The notes beneath the pieces are model-generated. The model ran no database searches. It saw nothing but the letters and a program-made list of their open reading frames with translations, and had not been told where the DNA came from. Positions 1 to 11,905 of a stretch of DNA of 64,000 bases are shown piece after piece. The position numbers were made by a program, and so were the translations under genes. The number at the start of each line of letters is the position of its first letter. Position 1 is the stretch's first letter. The DNA is from an uncultured Pelagibacteraceae bacterium (GTDB taxonomy: Bacteria > Pseudomonadota > Alphaproteobacteria > Pelagibacterales > Pelagibacteraceae): the NCBI GenBank assembly GCA_902557935.1, contig CACECJ010000002.1:30660-94659 (forward strand). Reading direction: 5' to 3'.

Positions 1-1806
1 ATCCTTTCTAAATAATACGGCATCGGGTCTACCAGTGACACCAGTTCCAGCTTTTTCTAAAATATTTGAAGCTCTTTTATAAGAACTAATTGCATTAAGT
101 CCAATTCCTTTATTTTTGTATTTATTCATTAAAATTGTTTTTATATAAAGAGCTAAGAAATTATCCCCAGCGTGAGAGCTTATAGAGGCCTCAATAATAT
201 CAGTTTTAATATTTTTCAATTTTAATACGTTTCGCATTCTTTCCTTAATAAATTCCAAAATTTCATATTCTGTTTTTTCATTTATCATTTTAATACCTTG
301 TTCTTGATAAAGTCTTATAGCGTAACTAATTAAATCTCTAAGTTTAAACGATAATTTATTTTCGATAATTATTCTAAGCAATCCGATCGCAGCCCGTCTT
401 AAAGCAAAAGGATCTTTTGAACTCGTTGGTTTTTCATCAATGACAAAAAAGCCAACTAACGTATCTATCTTATCTACAATTGAAATAGAATAGCTAAAAG
501 GTTTTTTGGGTATTACTGAAGTAAGACCAGTAGGCAAATAATGATCGCTTACTGAATTTGCCACATCTTCATCAAAACCTTGAGCTAATGCAAAATATTT
601 TCCCATTACGCCTTGCAGCTCTGGATATTCTCCGACTAAGTCAGAACATAAATCTGATTTAGAAATGGAGGCTGCAACTTGGACTTTTTCTTTATTGATA
701 TTTAAATCATCAGATAATAAACCAGCTAACTGTCTTAATCTTTGCGTTTTGTCGTAGATAGTCCCTAATTTTTCATAGAAAGTTACTGATTTAAGATTGG
801 CTATCTGTTTTATCAAATTTTTAGATCTGTCTTTATCCCAAAAAAATTTGGCATCTGCCAGTCTGGCTTCCACAACTCTTTTATTTCCTTGGGTAATTAA
901 TTTTTTTTCGTCTTTTTTATTCGCTACAACAAAAAAATAATTAATTAATCGATCTCGACTATCAAATATCGGGAAATATCTCTGATGTTTCTCTAAAGTA
1001 GAGATTATAATTTCTTTTGGTATTTCTAGATAATCCTTACTAAAACTAACATGAAGTAAATTTGGATCCTCAACAATATTAACGACTTCTTCCAAAAGTT
1101 TTGGATTTAAATTCTCTTTATACTGTTTTGATTGAGAAAATGAGTTGATTTTTTTAAGAATGATCTCCTCTCTTTCCTTATGATCTACAATTATTTTGTT
1201 ACTTCTTAAAAAGTTTAAGTAATCTTTAAAATCTTTTATTTTTTTAGTTTTTATAGTGAGATCTTGTTCAATAATAACCTCATCGGTAGTATCAAAATGT
1301 TCAAATTTAAATGTTAATTTTTTATTATTAAACTTTGCCAAAATTGACCTAAGCGGCCTACCCCACATCAAATTGTGGTCTGACCATTTCATTGATTTTT
1401 TCCAGTTAATTGATCCTATTGCTTTTGGAATAAGCTTGATTAATAGATTTTCAACTTCGATTGATTGCGATTGTGTTTTAATAAAATAAAATTCTCCTTT
1501 ATCAGTGCCTTTTTTAATTAAGTCTTTTTCATTTGCATTTTTAGATCTTATGAAACCTTGCACTACTTTATCTGGAGAACCTACCTTAGGTCCTTTAATT
1601 TGTTTAGCCTCTATTTTAATTTTCTCAGCAAGAACTTTTGTAAATATTGTTAGTCTTGTTGGTGAAGAGTAAACAGATAATTCTTTGTATTCTATACTGT
1701 TCTCTTTAAAAGAGTTTTCAATATATTGTTTTATCTGAGACCTTGCTGCTATTTGTAATTGAGGTGGAATTTCCTCACTATACAATTCCAATAATAGTTC
1801 TGCCAT
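1..1806 (-). CDS. glyS: Glycine--tRNA ligase beta subunit, 3' end cut by window edge
   Basis: Own translation of the minus strand from ATG at 1806: MAELLLELYSEEIPPQLQIAARSQ...; open to position 1; directly downstream of glyQ. Not in the ORF track because it is truncated. Confidence 0.93.
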   Translation of the reverse strand, partial: MAELLLELYSEEIPPQLQIAARSQIKQYIENSFKENSIEYKELSVYSSPTRLTIFTKVLAEKIKIEAKQIKGPKVGSPDKVVQGFIRSKNANEKDLIKKGTDKGEFYFIKTQSQSIEVENLLIKLIPKAIGSINWKKSMKWSDHNLMWGRPLRSILAKFNNKKLTFKFEHFDTTDEVIIEQDLTIKTKKIKDFKDYLNFLRSNKIIVDHKEREEIILKKINSFSQSKQYKENLNPKLLEEVVNIVEDPNLLHVSFSKDYLEIPKEIIISTLEKHQRYFPIFDSRDRLINYFFVVANKKDEKKLITQGNKRVVEARLADAKFFWDKDRSKNLIKQIANLKSVTFYEKLGTIYDKTQRLRQLAGLLSDDLNINKEKVQVAASISKSDLCSDLVGEYPELQGVMGKYFALAQGFDEDVANSVSDHYLPTGLTSVIPKKPFSYSISIVDKIDTLVGFFVIDEKPTSSKDPFALRRAAIGLLRIIIENKLSFKLRDLISYAIRLYQEQGIKMINEKTEYEILEFIKERMRNVLKLKNIKTDIIEASISSHAGDNFLALYIKTILMNKYKNKGIGLNAISSYKRASNILEKAGTGVTGRPDAVLFRKD

Positions 1807-1809
1807 AGT

Positions 1810-2694
1810 TTAAGATTGCGAGCTTAACCATAAGGCTCCGCAACCTTTTGCAAGCTCCCTTATCCTGGTAATATAGCCAGTTCTTTCTGCGACACCAATT
1901 ACTCCACGAGCGTCTAATAAATTAAAAATATGACTAGCTTTTAGACATTGATCATAAGCTGGTAATGAAAGTTTTTTTTCGAGTAAGGATTTACACTCAT
2001 TTTCAATATTTTCAAAACTTTTTAGTAAAGTATCTGTATTTGCAAACTCAAAATTATAAGCAGAAAATTCTTTTTCAGCTTGAAAAAAAACTTCTTTATA
2101 CTTCACGCCATCGTTATTCCAATCCAGATCAAAAACATTATTTTTTCCTTGAACAAACATACATAGTCTCTCTAGACCATAAGTAATTTCAACTGGAACA
2201 GGTTTACACTGTATACCTGTCATTTGTTGAAAGTAAGTGAATTGAGTAATCTCCATTCCATCGCACCAAACTTCCCATCCTAATCCTGCTGCTCCTAATG
2301 TTGGACTTTCCCAATCGTCTTCAACAAAACGAATATCGTGATTTTTTACATCAATACCTATAGCTGCTAAACTTTTTAAATAAAGTTGTTTAATATTTTT
2401 TGGAGAGGGTTTTATGATTACTTGATATTGATAATAATGTTGTAGTCGATTTGGATTTTCACCATACCTGCCATCTGTAGGTCTTCTGGACGGTTGTACG
2501 TACGCAGCCCTCCAAGGTTTAGGGCCAAGAGATCTTAAAGTAGTCGCTGGATGAAAAGTTCCTGCGCCAACTTCCATATCATAGGGTTGTAAAATAACAC
2601 ATCCATTTTTTCCCCAAAATTTCTGAAGGTTCATAATTATTTCTTGAAAAGATAGAAAGTTTAATTTTTGTTTAACTTTTTTTTTAACTGGCAT
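1810..2694 (-). CDS. glyQ: Glycine--tRNA ligase alpha subunit
   Basis: [46 protein letters not shown] motif typical of GlyQ. Confidence 0.97.
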   Translation of the reverse strand: MPVKKKVKQKLNFLSFQEIIMNLQKFWGKNGCVILQPYDMEVGAGTFHPATTLRSLGPKPWRAAYVQPSRRPTDGRYGENPNRLQHYYQYQVIIKPSPKNIKQLYLKSLAAIGIDVKNHDIRFVEDDWESPTLGAAGLGWEVWCDGMEITQFTYFQQMTGIQCKPVPVEITYGLERLCMFVQGKNNVFDLDWNNDGVKYKEVFFQAEKEFSAYNFEFANTDTLLKSFENIENECKSLLEKKLSLPAYDQCLKASHIFNLLDARGVIGVAERTGYITRIRELAKGCGALWLSSQS

Positions 2695-3507
2695 TTATAA
2701 ACCAAATTTTTGCCACATCGATTTTTCTTCAATAATATTTGCTAATTTTTCAATAGGATCTTGAGTTGATGAAGAAAGTTTTCTTGCAATGAAACCTTTT
2801 GGTTTTTCAAATGTTTTTATAATTACCTTATCTCCAAATTTTTCTTTTAAAACTTGATCGGCATTACCGATTCCATCAATTAACCCAAGAGTAAGCGATG
2901 TTTTGCCTGTCCAAAACTCCCCGGTAAAAATATTGTTTTTTTCAGGGTCTTTCAGCTTGGATCCTCTACTTTTTTCTACAATTTTAATAAAATCTTCATG
3001 TAGCTCTAATTGTATAGTTTTTAATCTTTTTATATCCTCCTCTTTTTCTTCTTTAAAAGGATCTAGTGTACTTTTATTTTTTCCAGCGGTGTAAACTCTT
3101 CTTTCAACTCCAATTTTTTGAATTAAATCTTTGAAACCAAAGGAAGCGGAGATCACCCCTATAGAACCAATAATTGAACTAGAGTTTGCGTATATTTCGT
3201 CCCCAGCGCAAGCAATAAAATATCCTCCAGAGGCAGCAACATCTTCAGCAAAAACAATTACCTTAACTTTATTTTTTTCAGCCAGTTGTCTTATGTAACT
3301 ATAAATTAAATGTGATTGAACTGGTGATCCTCCTGGTGAATTGATAGAAATAGCAACATGAGATATTTTTTTTACTGAAAAAGCTTTCTTTAAAATATCT
3401 CTTTGGTTAGCTAATTCCATGCCTTGTTTAAATCTTCCGCCTGAGCCAATAATCCCAGTGAGTCTAACGTGTGGCACTACTTTTTTTTTTTTAAAAAATG
3501 AAAACAT
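2695..3507 (-). CDS. S49 family serine peptidase (SppA/SohB-like)
   Basis: SINSPGGSPVQSHLIYSYIR, EDVAASGGYFIACAGDEIYANSSSIIGSIGVI. Confidence 0.92.
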   Translation of the reverse strand: MFSFFKKKKVVPHVRLTGIIGSGGRFKQGMELANQRDILKKAFSVKKISHVAISINSPGGSPVQSHLIYSYIRQLAEKNKVKVIVFAEDVAASGGYFIACAGDEIYANSSSIIGSIGVISASFGFKDLIQKIGVERRVYTAGKNKSTLDPFKEEKEEDIKRLKTIQLELHEDFIKIVEKSRGSKLKDPEKNNIFTGEFWTGKTSLTLGLIDGIGNADQVLKEKFGDKVIIKTFEKPKGFIARKLSSSTQDPIEKLANIIEEKSMWQKFGL

Positions 3508-3653
3508 ATATTTACAATGATTATATATTCTTATAACAGCAAAAATTTAAATTTTAATTAATAATTACGCTACTTATAGTTGAATTGTGGGTGCGTCACC
3601 ACGTTACTAATAAAAAATTTATTATCATCAAAAAACAAATATAAATATTACTA

Positions 3654-4667
3654 ATGGGATTAGTTGTACCAATAAAAAAATCAGCGAATTCGGCTTACTT
3701 AGAATTGAAAAATCTTCTGAGTGAAAAAATTAATGAAGTTGAAACACTGATTCAACTAAAGCTAAAAAGTGATGTAGACCTTATTGAGAAAATGAGCAAT
3801 CACCATTTAAGCTCGGGTGGAAAAAGATTAAGAGCGTTATTAACACTTGGATCTGCTAAATTAACAGGTTTCAATGAGCAAGCTAGAGACATAAATTTAG
3901 CAGCTTGCGTTGAGCTAATTCATTCAGCAACATTGTTACATGATGATGTCATTGATGAAAGTAAATTAAGAAGAGGATCTCAAACAACCAATTCAATTTG
4001 GGGAAATCAATCCTCAATTTTAGTAGGTGATTATTTATTAAGTAGATGCTTTGAGATGATGGTAGAAGATGGTGACTTAGAAATTTTAAAATTGTTATCG
4101 TCTACATCTGCAAGAATTGCTCAAGGTGAAGTATTACAACTTCAGCATAAAGGTGAGGCAGATCTTCTAGAGGAAACTTATATTGAAATTATTAATTTAA
4201 AAACAGCCTCTCTATTTGCTGCTGCAACAAAAACAGGCGCTTGTTTATCTAAAAGTAATGAAAAAGAAAAAAAAGCGTTAGAATCATATGGAAAAAATTT
4301 GGGCTTAGCATTTCAAATTGCAGATGATGCTCTCGATTATTACGCAAAAGAAAAATTTTTTGGAAAAAAAATAGGTAAAGATTTTTTTGAAGGAAAAGTT
4401 ACACTTCCGTTAATTTCAATTTTTCAAAAAGGGAACGATAAAGAAAAAAGTCATTTGACTGAGATAATGAAGAAAGAAAAGAGAACTGAAGAAGACTTTA
4501 ATCAAATTTTAACTCTAATTAATAAATATAAAACGGTTGAGTCTACATTTAAAAAAGCAGAGTACTTTGTAAATGTTTCCTATGATGCTTTGGCTATTTT
4601 TCCTGATACAGATGATAAAAGAATTTTACAGAATTTAACTAGCTTTAGTCTAAATAGATCCTTCTAA
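3654..4667 (+). CDS. ispB: Polyprenyl diphosphate synthase (octaprenyl type)
   Basis: GGKRLRALLTLGSAKL, LLHDDVIDESKLRRG, QIADDALDY aspartate-rich motifs. Confidence 0.9.
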   Translation: MGLVVPIKKSANSAYLELKNLLSEKINEVETLIQLKLKSDVDLIEKMSNHHLSSGGKRLRALLTLGSAKLTGFNEQARDINLAACVELIHSATLLHDDVIDESKLRRGSQTTNSIWGNQSSILVGDYLLSRCFEMMVEDGDLEILKLLSSTSARIAQGEVLQLQHKGEADLLEETYIEIINLKTASLFAAATKTGACLSKSNEKEKKALESYGKNLGLAFQIADDALDYYAKEKFFGKKIGKDFFEGKVTLPLISIFQKGNDKEKSHLTEIMKKEKRTEEDFNQILTLINKYKTVESTFKKAEYFVNVSYDALAIFPDTDDKRILQNLTSFSLNRSF

Positions 4668-5296
4668 GGATAAAGAAGTTCTTTTTTCCAACTTCCGTTT
4701 CTTTTTCTATAGTTTAATCTCTCATGTATTCTGCCCTCACCATCTAACCAAAATTCTATTTCTTCGGGTAATAACCTCCACCCAGACCAATAAGGGGGCC
4801 TTGGTACATTTTTTTCATCAGGAAATTTTTTTTCAAATTGTTTAATCTTATTCGTAAATGTTTTTCTTTGGTCTAAAATTGCCGATTGCGATGAAGCCCA
4901 TGCGCCAATTCTATTTTTGTACGGTCGTGAGTTAAAATAATCATCGGCTTCTTTAGTTGAAACCTCTTCTACTTTTCCAATAGCTCTTACTTGACGTCTT
5001 AAACTTTTCCAATGAAAGCACATTGAGGCTTTTTGATTTTCTTTAAGTTCATTTCCTTTTTTACTGTTAAAATTAGTATAAAAAACAAATCCTTTATCAC
5101 TTAAACCTTTGAGAAGAACCATTCTAACATTAGGCTGATTATATTTATTTGAAGTTGCAACAGCAACGGCATTTGGGTCATTTATTTCAGTCTCTTCTGC
5201 TTTAGAAAACCATTTTTTGAACAATTCTATAGGATTATCTATATCTTCAAAGATAGCGTCTAAACCTAGTAAATTTTTGCCATTTTTTTGATTCAT
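4664..5296 (-). CDS. pdxH: Pyridoxamine 5'-phosphate oxidase
   Basis: MVLLKGLSDKGFVFYTNFNSKKG, SGWRLLPEEIEFWLDGEGRIHERLNYRK. Confidence 0.95.
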   Translation of the reverse strand: MNQKNGKNLLGLDAIFEDIDNPIELFKKWFSKAEETEINDPNAVAVATSNKYNQPNVRMVLLKGLSDKGFVFYTNFNSKKGNELKENQKASMCFHWKSLRRQVRAIGKVEEVSTKEADDYFNSRPYKNRIGAWASSQSAILDQRKTFTNKIKQFEKKFPDEKNVPRPPYWSGWRLLPEEIEFWLDGEGRIHERLNYRKRNGSWKKELLYP

Positions 5297-5330
5297 AATT
5301 TCTATAAAATAATTTATACATTAATTATCT

Positions 5331-6413
5331 ATGTCTTTTAATACTTTTGGAAAAATTTTTAGGTTCACTACATGGGGAGAATCCCACGGTCCAGCTATTG
5401 GTTGCGTAATTGATGGCTGTCCGCCCAACATATCTCTATCTGAGAAAGACATTCAAAAAGATATGGACAGAAGAAGACCTGGACAGTCAAAATTCACTAC
5501 TCAGAGGAAAGAGTCAGATAAAGCTATAATTTTATCTGGGGTTTTCGAGGGTAAAACCACAGGAACGCCGATTTCAATAATTATATATAATGAGGACAAA
5601 AGATCTAGAGACTACGAAACTATTAAAAATAAATTTAGACCTGGTCATGCCGATTATACATATTTTAAAAAATATGGAATTAGAGATTATAGAGGAGGCG
5701 GAAGACAGTCCGCTAGAGAAACTGCATGTAGAGTCGCTGCTGGAGCTGTGGCAAAGATTGTTTTAAAAAAAATTATTGGTCCTAATTTTAATGTAATTGG
5801 AGCTGTTACTCAATTAGGATTAATGTCTTGTGATAAATCAAATTGGAAAAATAGTGAAATAAGAAAAAATCCATTTTTTTGTCCAGATAAAAAATCTGTC
5901 AAACTATGGGAAAAATATCTTTTAGCTGTTAGAAAAGCTGGTTCTTCTTGTGGTGCAATAATAGAATTAAGAGCATCTGGAGTTCCTATCGGATTAGGTG
6001 CTCCAATTTATTCTAAACTTGACACAGATATAGCTGCAGCATTAATGAGTATTAACGCTGTCAAAGGTGTAAATATTGGAGCAGGAATGAATGCAGCTTT
6101 TTTAAGTGGTGAAGAAAACTCTGATGAAATAAGTAAAGGATCTGGAAAAGTAAAATTTAAATCTAACCAAGCTGGTGGAATTTTAGGTGGGATTTCCTCA
6201 GGTCAAAAAATTGTGGCCTCATTTGCTGTCAAACCTACATCTTCAATTTTAACTAGCCGGAATACAATTGATAAAAAAGGCAATAATACAAAAATATCAG
6301 TTAAAGGAAGACATGATCCTTGTGTCGGTATAAGAGCAGTTCCTATAGGTGAAGCTATGATTAATTGTGTAATTTTAGATCATTTTTTAATGCATAGAGC
6401 TCAATGCAATTAA
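5331..6413 (+). CDS. aroC: Chorismate synthase
   Basis: [60 protein letters not shown]. Confidence 0.98.
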   Translation: MSFNTFGKIFRFTTWGESHGPAIGCVIDGCPPNISLSEKDIQKDMDRRRPGQSKFTTQRKESDKAIILSGVFEGKTTGTPISIIIYNEDKRSRDYETIKNKFRPGHADYTYFKKYGIRDYRGGGRQSARETACRVAAGAVAKIVLKKIIGPNFNVIGAVTQLGLMSCDKSNWKNSEIRKNPFFCPDKKSVKLWEKYLLAVRKAGSSCGAIIELRASGVPIGLGAPIYSKLDTDIAAALMSINAVKGVNIGAGMNAAFLSGEENSDEISKGSGKVKFKSNQAGGILGGISSGQKIVASFAVKPTSSILTSRNTIDKKGNNTKISVKGRHDPCVGIRAVPIGEAMINCVILDHFLMHRAQCN

Positions 6414-8329
6414 TTAGAAATCTTATTTTTATTTTTAGCTAAAATTATATTTGAATTTAAAGTTTGCTCAACTTTATTAACAATTGAAAAACTATCTAAA
6501 CCTGCTTTTTCATACATTTTTTCTGGCGTATCTTGATCGATAAATACATCAGGTAAAATCATAGATCTAAATTTTAATCCAGTATCAAAAACACCTCTAT
6601 CAGAGAGTAATTGCATTACATGTGATCCAAAACCTCCTATTGACCCCTCCTCAATTGTTATAAGAACTTCGTGATTTGTAGCTATTTCCATTATAAGTTT
6701 TTCATCTAAAGGTTTAGCAAACCTTGCATCAATTATTGTACAATTAATACCTTTTGTAATTAAGTTTTCTGATGCCTTCAAACATTCCTCTAATCTCGTT
6801 CCAAAATTCAATAATGCTACTTTTTTTCCTTCCTTTATAACTCTCGCTTTTCCTATCTCAAGTATCTCCTTTATTCCAGGTAACTGGACTCCTGTACCAT
6901 TACCTCTTGGATACCTAAAAGCAGAAGGTCTATCATTTATTTCTACTGAGGTATTAATCATTTTTACTAGCTCTGACTCATCGCTAGCAGCCATCACAAT
7001 GAAATTAGGTAAAGTTGATAGATATGTTATATCAAATGATCCAGCGTGTGTTGGTCCATCCGCACCAACTAGGCCTGCTCTGTCGATTGCGAATCTCACT
7101 GGTAAAGATTGTAAAGCAACATCATGAACCACTTGGTCATATGCTCTTTGTAAAAATGTGGAGTATATTGCAGCATATGGCTTGTACCCCTCAGTAGCTA
7201 ATCCAGCTGCAAATGTAACAGCATGTTGTTCCGCTATACCAACATCAAAAGTTCTGTCTGGAAATTTTTTTTCGAACAAATTTAGACCCGTGCCTGATGG
7301 CATTGCTCCTGTAATACCTATAATTTTAGTATCTTGTTCAGCATGTTTGATTAAAGTTTCAGCAAAAACCTTAGTATAAGAAGGTGTATTAGATTTAGAT
7401 TTTGATTGTTCGCCAGTAGACACATTAAACTTTGAAACCCCATGGTATTTATCACCTGAGTCCTCCGCTGGTTTATACCCCTTTCCTTTTTGAGTTCTGA
7501 CATGTATTAGGACTGGTCCTTGATGACTTGAATTTTTAACATTTTCAAAGATTTGAACTAAATTTTCTACATCATGTCCATCAATCGGTCCAACATAATA
7601 AAAACCAAGTTCGCTAAATAAAGTACCACCAGTTACTATATTTCTTAACATATCTTCGGCTTTACCGGCTTTTTGACTAAATCTCTTTGAAAATGCAGAT
7701 ATAATCATCTTTAAAGTTTCTCTAAAACTAAAATATAATTTTCCAGATAACAATTTTGCTAGATAATTACTCATAGCGCCAACAGGTCTAGCTATTGACA
7801 TATCGTTATCGTTCAAAACAACTATTAAATTAGATTTAAGAGCTCCTGCATTATTCATTGCCTCATAAGCCATACCAGCGCTCATTGCTCCATCTCCAAT
7901 TACTGCAATCACATTATTTTTGTTATTAGATAACTTTTTTGCAACTGCCATACCTAATGTAGAGGAAATTGAGGTAGAGCTGTGAGCTGCTCCAAACGGA
8001 TCGAATTCACTCTCAGTTCTTTTGGTAAAACCAGATAATCCTCCACCTTTTCTTAATGTTTTAATACGATTTCGTCTACCAGTTATAATCTTGTGAGGGT
8101 AACATTGGTGGCTAACATCCCATACTAATTTATCTTTTGGTGTGTCAAACACATAATGTAATGCAACAGTCAATTCAACAACGCCTAGTCCTGCTCCAAG
8201 ATGTCCTCCTGTTTCTGAAACTACGTCTATAAGCTCATCACGTAATTCATCTGAAATTTGCTTTAAATTTTCCTTTTTTAGCTTTCTTAAATCAGATGGA
8301 TAATTTACCTGTTTTATAAGTCTTGCCAT
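6410..8329 (-). CDS. dxs: 1-deoxy-D-xylulose-5-phosphate synthase
   Basis: [45 protein letters not shown]; full-length DXS. Confidence 0.97.
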   Translation of the reverse strand: MARLIKQVNYPSDLRKLKKENLKQISDELRDELIDVVSETGGHLGAGLGVVELTVALHYVFDTPKDKLVWDVSHQCYPHKIITGRRNRIKTLRKGGGLSGFTKRTESEFDPFGAAHSSTSISSTLGMAVAKKLSNNKNNVIAVIGDGAMSAGMAYEAMNNAGALKSNLIVVLNDNDMSIARPVGAMSNYLAKLLSGKLYFSFRETLKMIISAFSKRFSQKAGKAEDMLRNIVTGGTLFSELGFYYVGPIDGHDVENLVQIFENVKNSSHQGPVLIHVRTQKGKGYKPAEDSGDKYHGVSKFNVSTGEQSKSKSNTPSYTKVFAETLIKHAEQDTKIIGITGAMPSGTGLNLFEKKFPDRTFDVGIAEQHAVTFAAGLATEGYKPYAAIYSTFLQRAYDQVVHDVALQSLPVRFAIDRAGLVGADGPTHAGSFDITYLSTLPNFIVMAASDESELVKMINTSVEINDRPSAFRYPRGNGTGVQLPGIKEILEIGKARVIKEGKKVALLNFGTRLEECLKASENLITKGINCTIIDARFAKPLDEKLIMEIATNHEVLITIEEGSIGGFGSHVMQLLSDRGVFDTGLKFRSMILPDVFIDQDTPEKMYEKAGLDSFSIVNKVEQTLNSNIILAKNKNKISN

Positions 8330-9210
8330 TAAAATTTTCTTCCCAATATAAATTTAATTGTATCTTCTAAGTTATCAGATTTATTTCCATGTTTCTTTAT
8401 TTTAAACAATATTTTTTTCATTAGATCATCAGCATACACAAATGCCTTATTATAACCAATAAGATTAATTAATGTAGATTTACCTTTTTTTTTATCTTTT
8501 TTGATCGGTTTTCCTACCAGTGTCTTAGTTCCCTTGACATCTAAAAAATCGTCTGCTAATTGGAATAATAAGCCAATGTCCTCACCAAGCTTACCAAGTG
8601 AGGTTTTTTCTTTTTTATTTTTATTTGCAATTATCGCTACTGATTGAAGACAAAAATTAAATAATTTTCCAGTTTTTTTTTTTTGCATACTTATAATTTG
8701 ATTTAACTTCTTTTTTTTATTTTCGTATTTTAAATCAAGTTCCTGGCCTCCTGCTATACCAGTATGCCCAGAAAAATTGGCCATCAAATTAATTATCTCA
8801 TTTTTTTGTTTTGGTGAGAGTGAATTTCTTTTATCAGAAATTATCTCAAACGCTAAAGTTAGTAATGAATTTCCAGCTAAAACAGCTGTTGCCTCTCCAT
8901 ATTTTATATGTGTAGAAGGTTTGCCCCTTCTTATCGAATCATTATCCATACAAGGTAGATCGTCATGAATTAGGGAGTATGAATGTATACACTCTACTGC
9001 AGCACATACATGAATTACTTTTTTTATATTTAAATTTAATAATTTTGCTGTGTCAAAAATAATTGTTGATCTTATTTTTTTTCCACCTGAAATAATCCCA
9101 TATTTCATAGGTGAGATCAGAAGAGAATTATTTTGTTTTTTTAAGTAGTTGACTAAAAAAAGGTCTACTTTTTTTGCATTTTTAATGAGTTTGCTTTTAA
9201 TTTTAATCAT
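8329..9210 (-). CDS. ispA: Farnesyl/geranyl diphosphate synthase
   Basis: [52 protein letters not shown]; next to dxs and xseB. Confidence 0.93.
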   Translation of the reverse strand: MIKIKSKLIKNAKKVDLFLVNYLKKQNNSLLISPMKYGIISGGKKIRSTIIFDTAKLLNLNIKKVIHVCAAVECIHSYSLIHDDLPCMDNDSIRRGKPSTHIKYGEATAVLAGNSLLTLAFEIISDKRNSLSPKQKNEIINLMANFSGHTGIAGGQELDLKYENKKKKLNQIISMQKKKTGKLFNFCLQSVAIIANKNKKEKTSLGKLGEDIGLLFQLADDFLDVKGTKTLVGKPIKKDKKKGKSTLINLIGYNKAFVYADDLMKKILFKIKKHGNKSDNLEDTIKFILGRKF

Positions 9211-9421
9211 TTTGGTTTTTCAAATTTAATATTTTTTTTGATTTTAGTTTAAAAATACTCTCAATGTGTTTATTGAGTTGAATAAGTCTTTTATAATCAG
9301 TATCAATACTATTAAAATCTAAATTTTCGCTTTCAAGTTTTATTAATATCTTATTTATCTCATCCTTAGCCTCTTTTAATGATTTACTTTTTATATCAGC
9401 TGGAATATTTTCAATTTTCAT
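9203..9421 (-). CDS. xseB: Exodeoxyribonuclease VII small subunit
   Basis: 72 aa, position upstream of ispA-dxs, xseB-like pattern (EAKDEINKILIKLESENLDFNSIDTDYKRLIQL). Confidence 0.75.
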   Translation of the reverse strand: MKIENIPADIKSKSLKEAKDEINKILIKLESENLDFNSIDTDYKRLIQLNKHIESIFKLKSKKILNLKNQND

Positions 9422-9442
9422 TTAATTAATAATAATTACTTT

Positions 9443-10390
9443 ATGGGAAACATTTATTCAAATATTTATTCTTTTAATAATAAGATGCTCAAAAAAACTG
9501 TTAATTCTTTGAAGAGAGGAAATATTGCAGGTTTACCGACAGAGACTGTTTACGGCTTAGCTGGTAACGCATATTCAAAAAGCGCAGTTAAAAAGATTTT
9601 TAAATTAAAAAAAAGACCCAAAAAAAATCCTTTAATAGTCCACTATTATGACTTAAAATTTATACATGGAGATATATTAGTTAATCAATATTTTCGAAGA
9701 TTATACAGAAAATTTTGCCCGGGACCAATAACATTTATTTTAAGAAAAAAAAAAAATTCTAAGATAGGCTCTTTAGTAACAGCAAATTTGAGTACGGTTG
9801 CAATTAGGTTTCCTAAACACAAAATTGCACGAGCAGTTTTAAAAAGTTTAAATTTTCCATTGGCTATGCCAAGCGCAAATCTTTCTTCTGGCTTAAGTCC
9901 AGTCAATGCTTCTGACGTATTTGATGAGTTTAAAAATAAATTGAAAATAATTATAGATGGAGGCAAATCTAAGTTTGGAATAGAGTCAACAGTTATAGAT
10001 TTAACCGGTATTCCTAGAATTTTAAGACCTGGAATAATTAGTTCTGATAAAATTAAAAAAACATTAAAAATAAATCTTTCAAATAAAAAAACAAAAATTA
10101 AGTCTCCCGGAATGTTAAAAAAACATTACTCACCTGGCATTCCAGTAATATTAAATAAAAAACCCACAAATCAAAAACACGCATTTATATTTTTTGGAAA
10201 AAAATACAAAAAAAAAGAAAATTATTTTTGTTTAAGCAAAAAATCAAACTTAAGTGAAGCAGCATCAAACTTATATAAAATAATGCGAAACATAAAGAGA
10301 AAAGGTTATAAAAAAATTTTTGTTTCTAAAATTCCAAATCGTGGTTTAGGAATTGCTATTAATGATCGTTTAAAAAGGTCTGCTTCATAA
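9443..10390 (+). CDS. L-threonylcarbamoyladenylate synthase (Sua5/YciO/YrdC family)
   Basis: GLPTETVYGLAGNAYS, KKRPKKNPLIVHYYD, PSANLSSGLSPVNASDV, C-terminal SPGMLKKHYSPGIP Sua5 segment. Confidence 0.93.
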   Translation: MGNIYSNIYSFNNKMLKKTVNSLKRGNIAGLPTETVYGLAGNAYSKSAVKKIFKLKKRPKKNPLIVHYYDLKFIHGDILVNQYFRRLYRKFCPGPITFILRKKKNSKIGSLVTANLSTVAIRFPKHKIARAVLKSLNFPLAMPSANLSSGLSPVNASDVFDEFKNKLKIIIDGGKSKFGIESTVIDLTGIPRILRPGIISSDKIKKTLKINLSNKKTKIKSPGMLKKHYSPGIPVILNKKPTNQKHAFIFFGKKYKKKENYFCLSKKSNLSEAASNLYKIMRNIKRKGYKKIFVSKIPNRGLGIAINDRLKRSAS

Positions 10391-11121
10391 TGTTTATAGA
10401 AGTACAAAAATTATCTAAAATTTATAAAGAATATTTTGCAGTAAACAAAATTAATTTTAAAATCGAAAAAAATAAAACCTTAGGTTTGCTCGGCCCGAAT
10501 GGTTGTGGAAAAACTACAACTATTGGTATGTTACTTGGACTTATAACACCAACAGAAGGTGAAATAATAATTGATGGAAAAAACTTAAGCCAATTTAAAA
10601 GAAATGAAATTTTATCTAGAGTAAATTTTGCATCTCCTTATGTGGAGCTGCCAAAAAAACTTACTGTAAAGCAAAATCTTGAAATTTACGGTAGAATGTA
10701 TGGAGTTGAAAATTTGGAGAAAAGAATTAGAGAAATTTCACAAGATTTAGATATTCAAAATTTTTTCAATAGAAAAACTGGAGAGTTATCATCTGGACAA
10801 AAAAATAGAGTTTCTTTAGCCAAGTCTCTAATTAACAAGCCGGAAATCCTTCTCCTAGACGAGCCCACCGCTAGCCTAGATCCAGACATTGGTGATTTTA
10901 TAAGAGGTTATATACAAGAGTATAAATCAAAAAATCAAATTACAATTTTGCTAGCATCTCACAACATGAATGAAGTCGAGAGATTGTGTGACAGTGTAAT
11001 AATGATGAGAAGTGGTAAAATAGTAGATGAGGGAACATGTGAAGAGTTAATAAAAAAACATGGCAGAAGCAACTTGGAAGAAACTTTTTTAAAAATAGTA
11101 AGGAGTAAAGATGAGTTTTAA
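10390..11121 (+). CDS. ABC-2 type transporter ATP-binding protein
   Basis: Walker A GPNGCGKTTT, LSSGQKNRVSLAKSL signature, Walker B ILLLDEPTASLDP. Confidence 0.93.
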   Translation: MFIEVQKLSKIYKEYFAVNKINFKIEKNKTLGLLGPNGCGKTTTIGMLLGLITPTEGEIIIDGKNLSQFKRNEILSRVNFASPYVELPKKLTVKQNLEIYGRMYGVENLEKRIREISQDLDIQNFFNRKTGELSSGQKNRVSLAKSLINKPEILLLDEPTASLDPDIGDFIRGYIQEYKSKNQITILLASHNMNEVERLCDSVIMMRSGKIVDEGTCEELIKKHGRSNLEETFLKIVRSKDEF

Positions 11122-11902
11122 TAGAATATATGCCCTTGGTTTGAGACATTTATATTTAATAATGAATTCATTCCCTAGAGTTTTAGATTTAATTTATTGG
11201 CCAACAGTTCAGATTTTTTTATGGGGTTTTATCTCAAAATTTTTTACAATAAATTCAAATTATTATAGCGACACAGTCGGTGTAATACTTACGGCTGCAA
11301 TACTTTACGATTTTTTATTTAGAGCAAGCATTAGTTTTAATATGATGTTTCTAGAGGAAATTTGGAGCAGGAACTTTACTAATTTATTTATTGCCCCAAT
11401 CAAAGTAAGTGAAATTATTACATCTTTAACAATTACAGCAATATTAAGAACTTTAATCGGTTTGGTTCCAGCTGTATTAATAGCAATACCTCTATTTGGC
11501 GTTTCAGTTTTAAGTCTAGGTTTACCGTTATTATTTCTTTTGGTAGCTTTGTATTTATTTGGTGTAAGTTTAGGATTGCTTGTAACATCGGGATTATTAA
11601 GATTTGGACCATCATTTGAAAATATTGCTTGGGCCAGTTTATTCTTTTTGGCTCCACTAGGTTGCATCTATTATCCGATCGAAATTTTACCCTCCTCACT
11701 ACAAATTGTTGCTAAGGGTCTACCTCTAGTGCACATATTTGAAGAGATGAGAAATATTCTTGTAGTTGGAGAGGTGGTTTATCAAAATATTTTCAAGTCA
11801 ATAATAATTTCGATAATTTATTTTTTAATTGGTATATTGATTTTTTATACTTCTTACTTTGGTGCAAAGAAAAGAGGAACATTAATGAATATGGGTGAAT
11901 AA
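11111..11902 (+). CDS. ABC-2 type transporter permease
   Basis: Multi-TM protein overlapping the ATPase gene; ABC-2 membrane pattern. Confidence 0.87.
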   Translation: MSFNRIYALGLRHLYLIMNSFPRVLDLIYWPTVQIFLWGFISKFFTINSNYYSDTVGVILTAAILYDFLFRASISFNMMFLEEIWSRNFTNLFIAPIKVSEIITSLTITAILRTLIGLVPAVLIAIPLFGVSVLSLGLPLLFLLVALYLFGVSLGLLVTSGLLRFGPSFENIAWASLFFLAPLGCIYYPIEILPSSLQIVAKGLPLVHIFEEMRNILVVGEVVYQNIFKSIIISIIYFLIGILIFYTSYFGAKKRGTLMNMGE

Positions 11903-11905
11903 GAT

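Noticed and set aside
1256-2186. Small + strand ORFs (1256-1489, 1965-2186) and similar short ORFs listed throughout the track
   Set aside because: They lie antisense to clearly conserved genes (glyS, glyQ and others) and have no recognisable motifs; expected by chance in AT-rich coding DNA.
3590-3600. Small palindrome GGTGCGTCACC between divergent sppA-like and ispB genes
   Set aside because: Only a 4-bp stem; could be an operator but no support without conservation data.
3654-9210. Two polyprenyl synthases (3654-4667 and 8329-9210) as a duplication
   Set aside because: They correspond to different functions (IspB long chain, IspA short chain), normal in proteobacteria.
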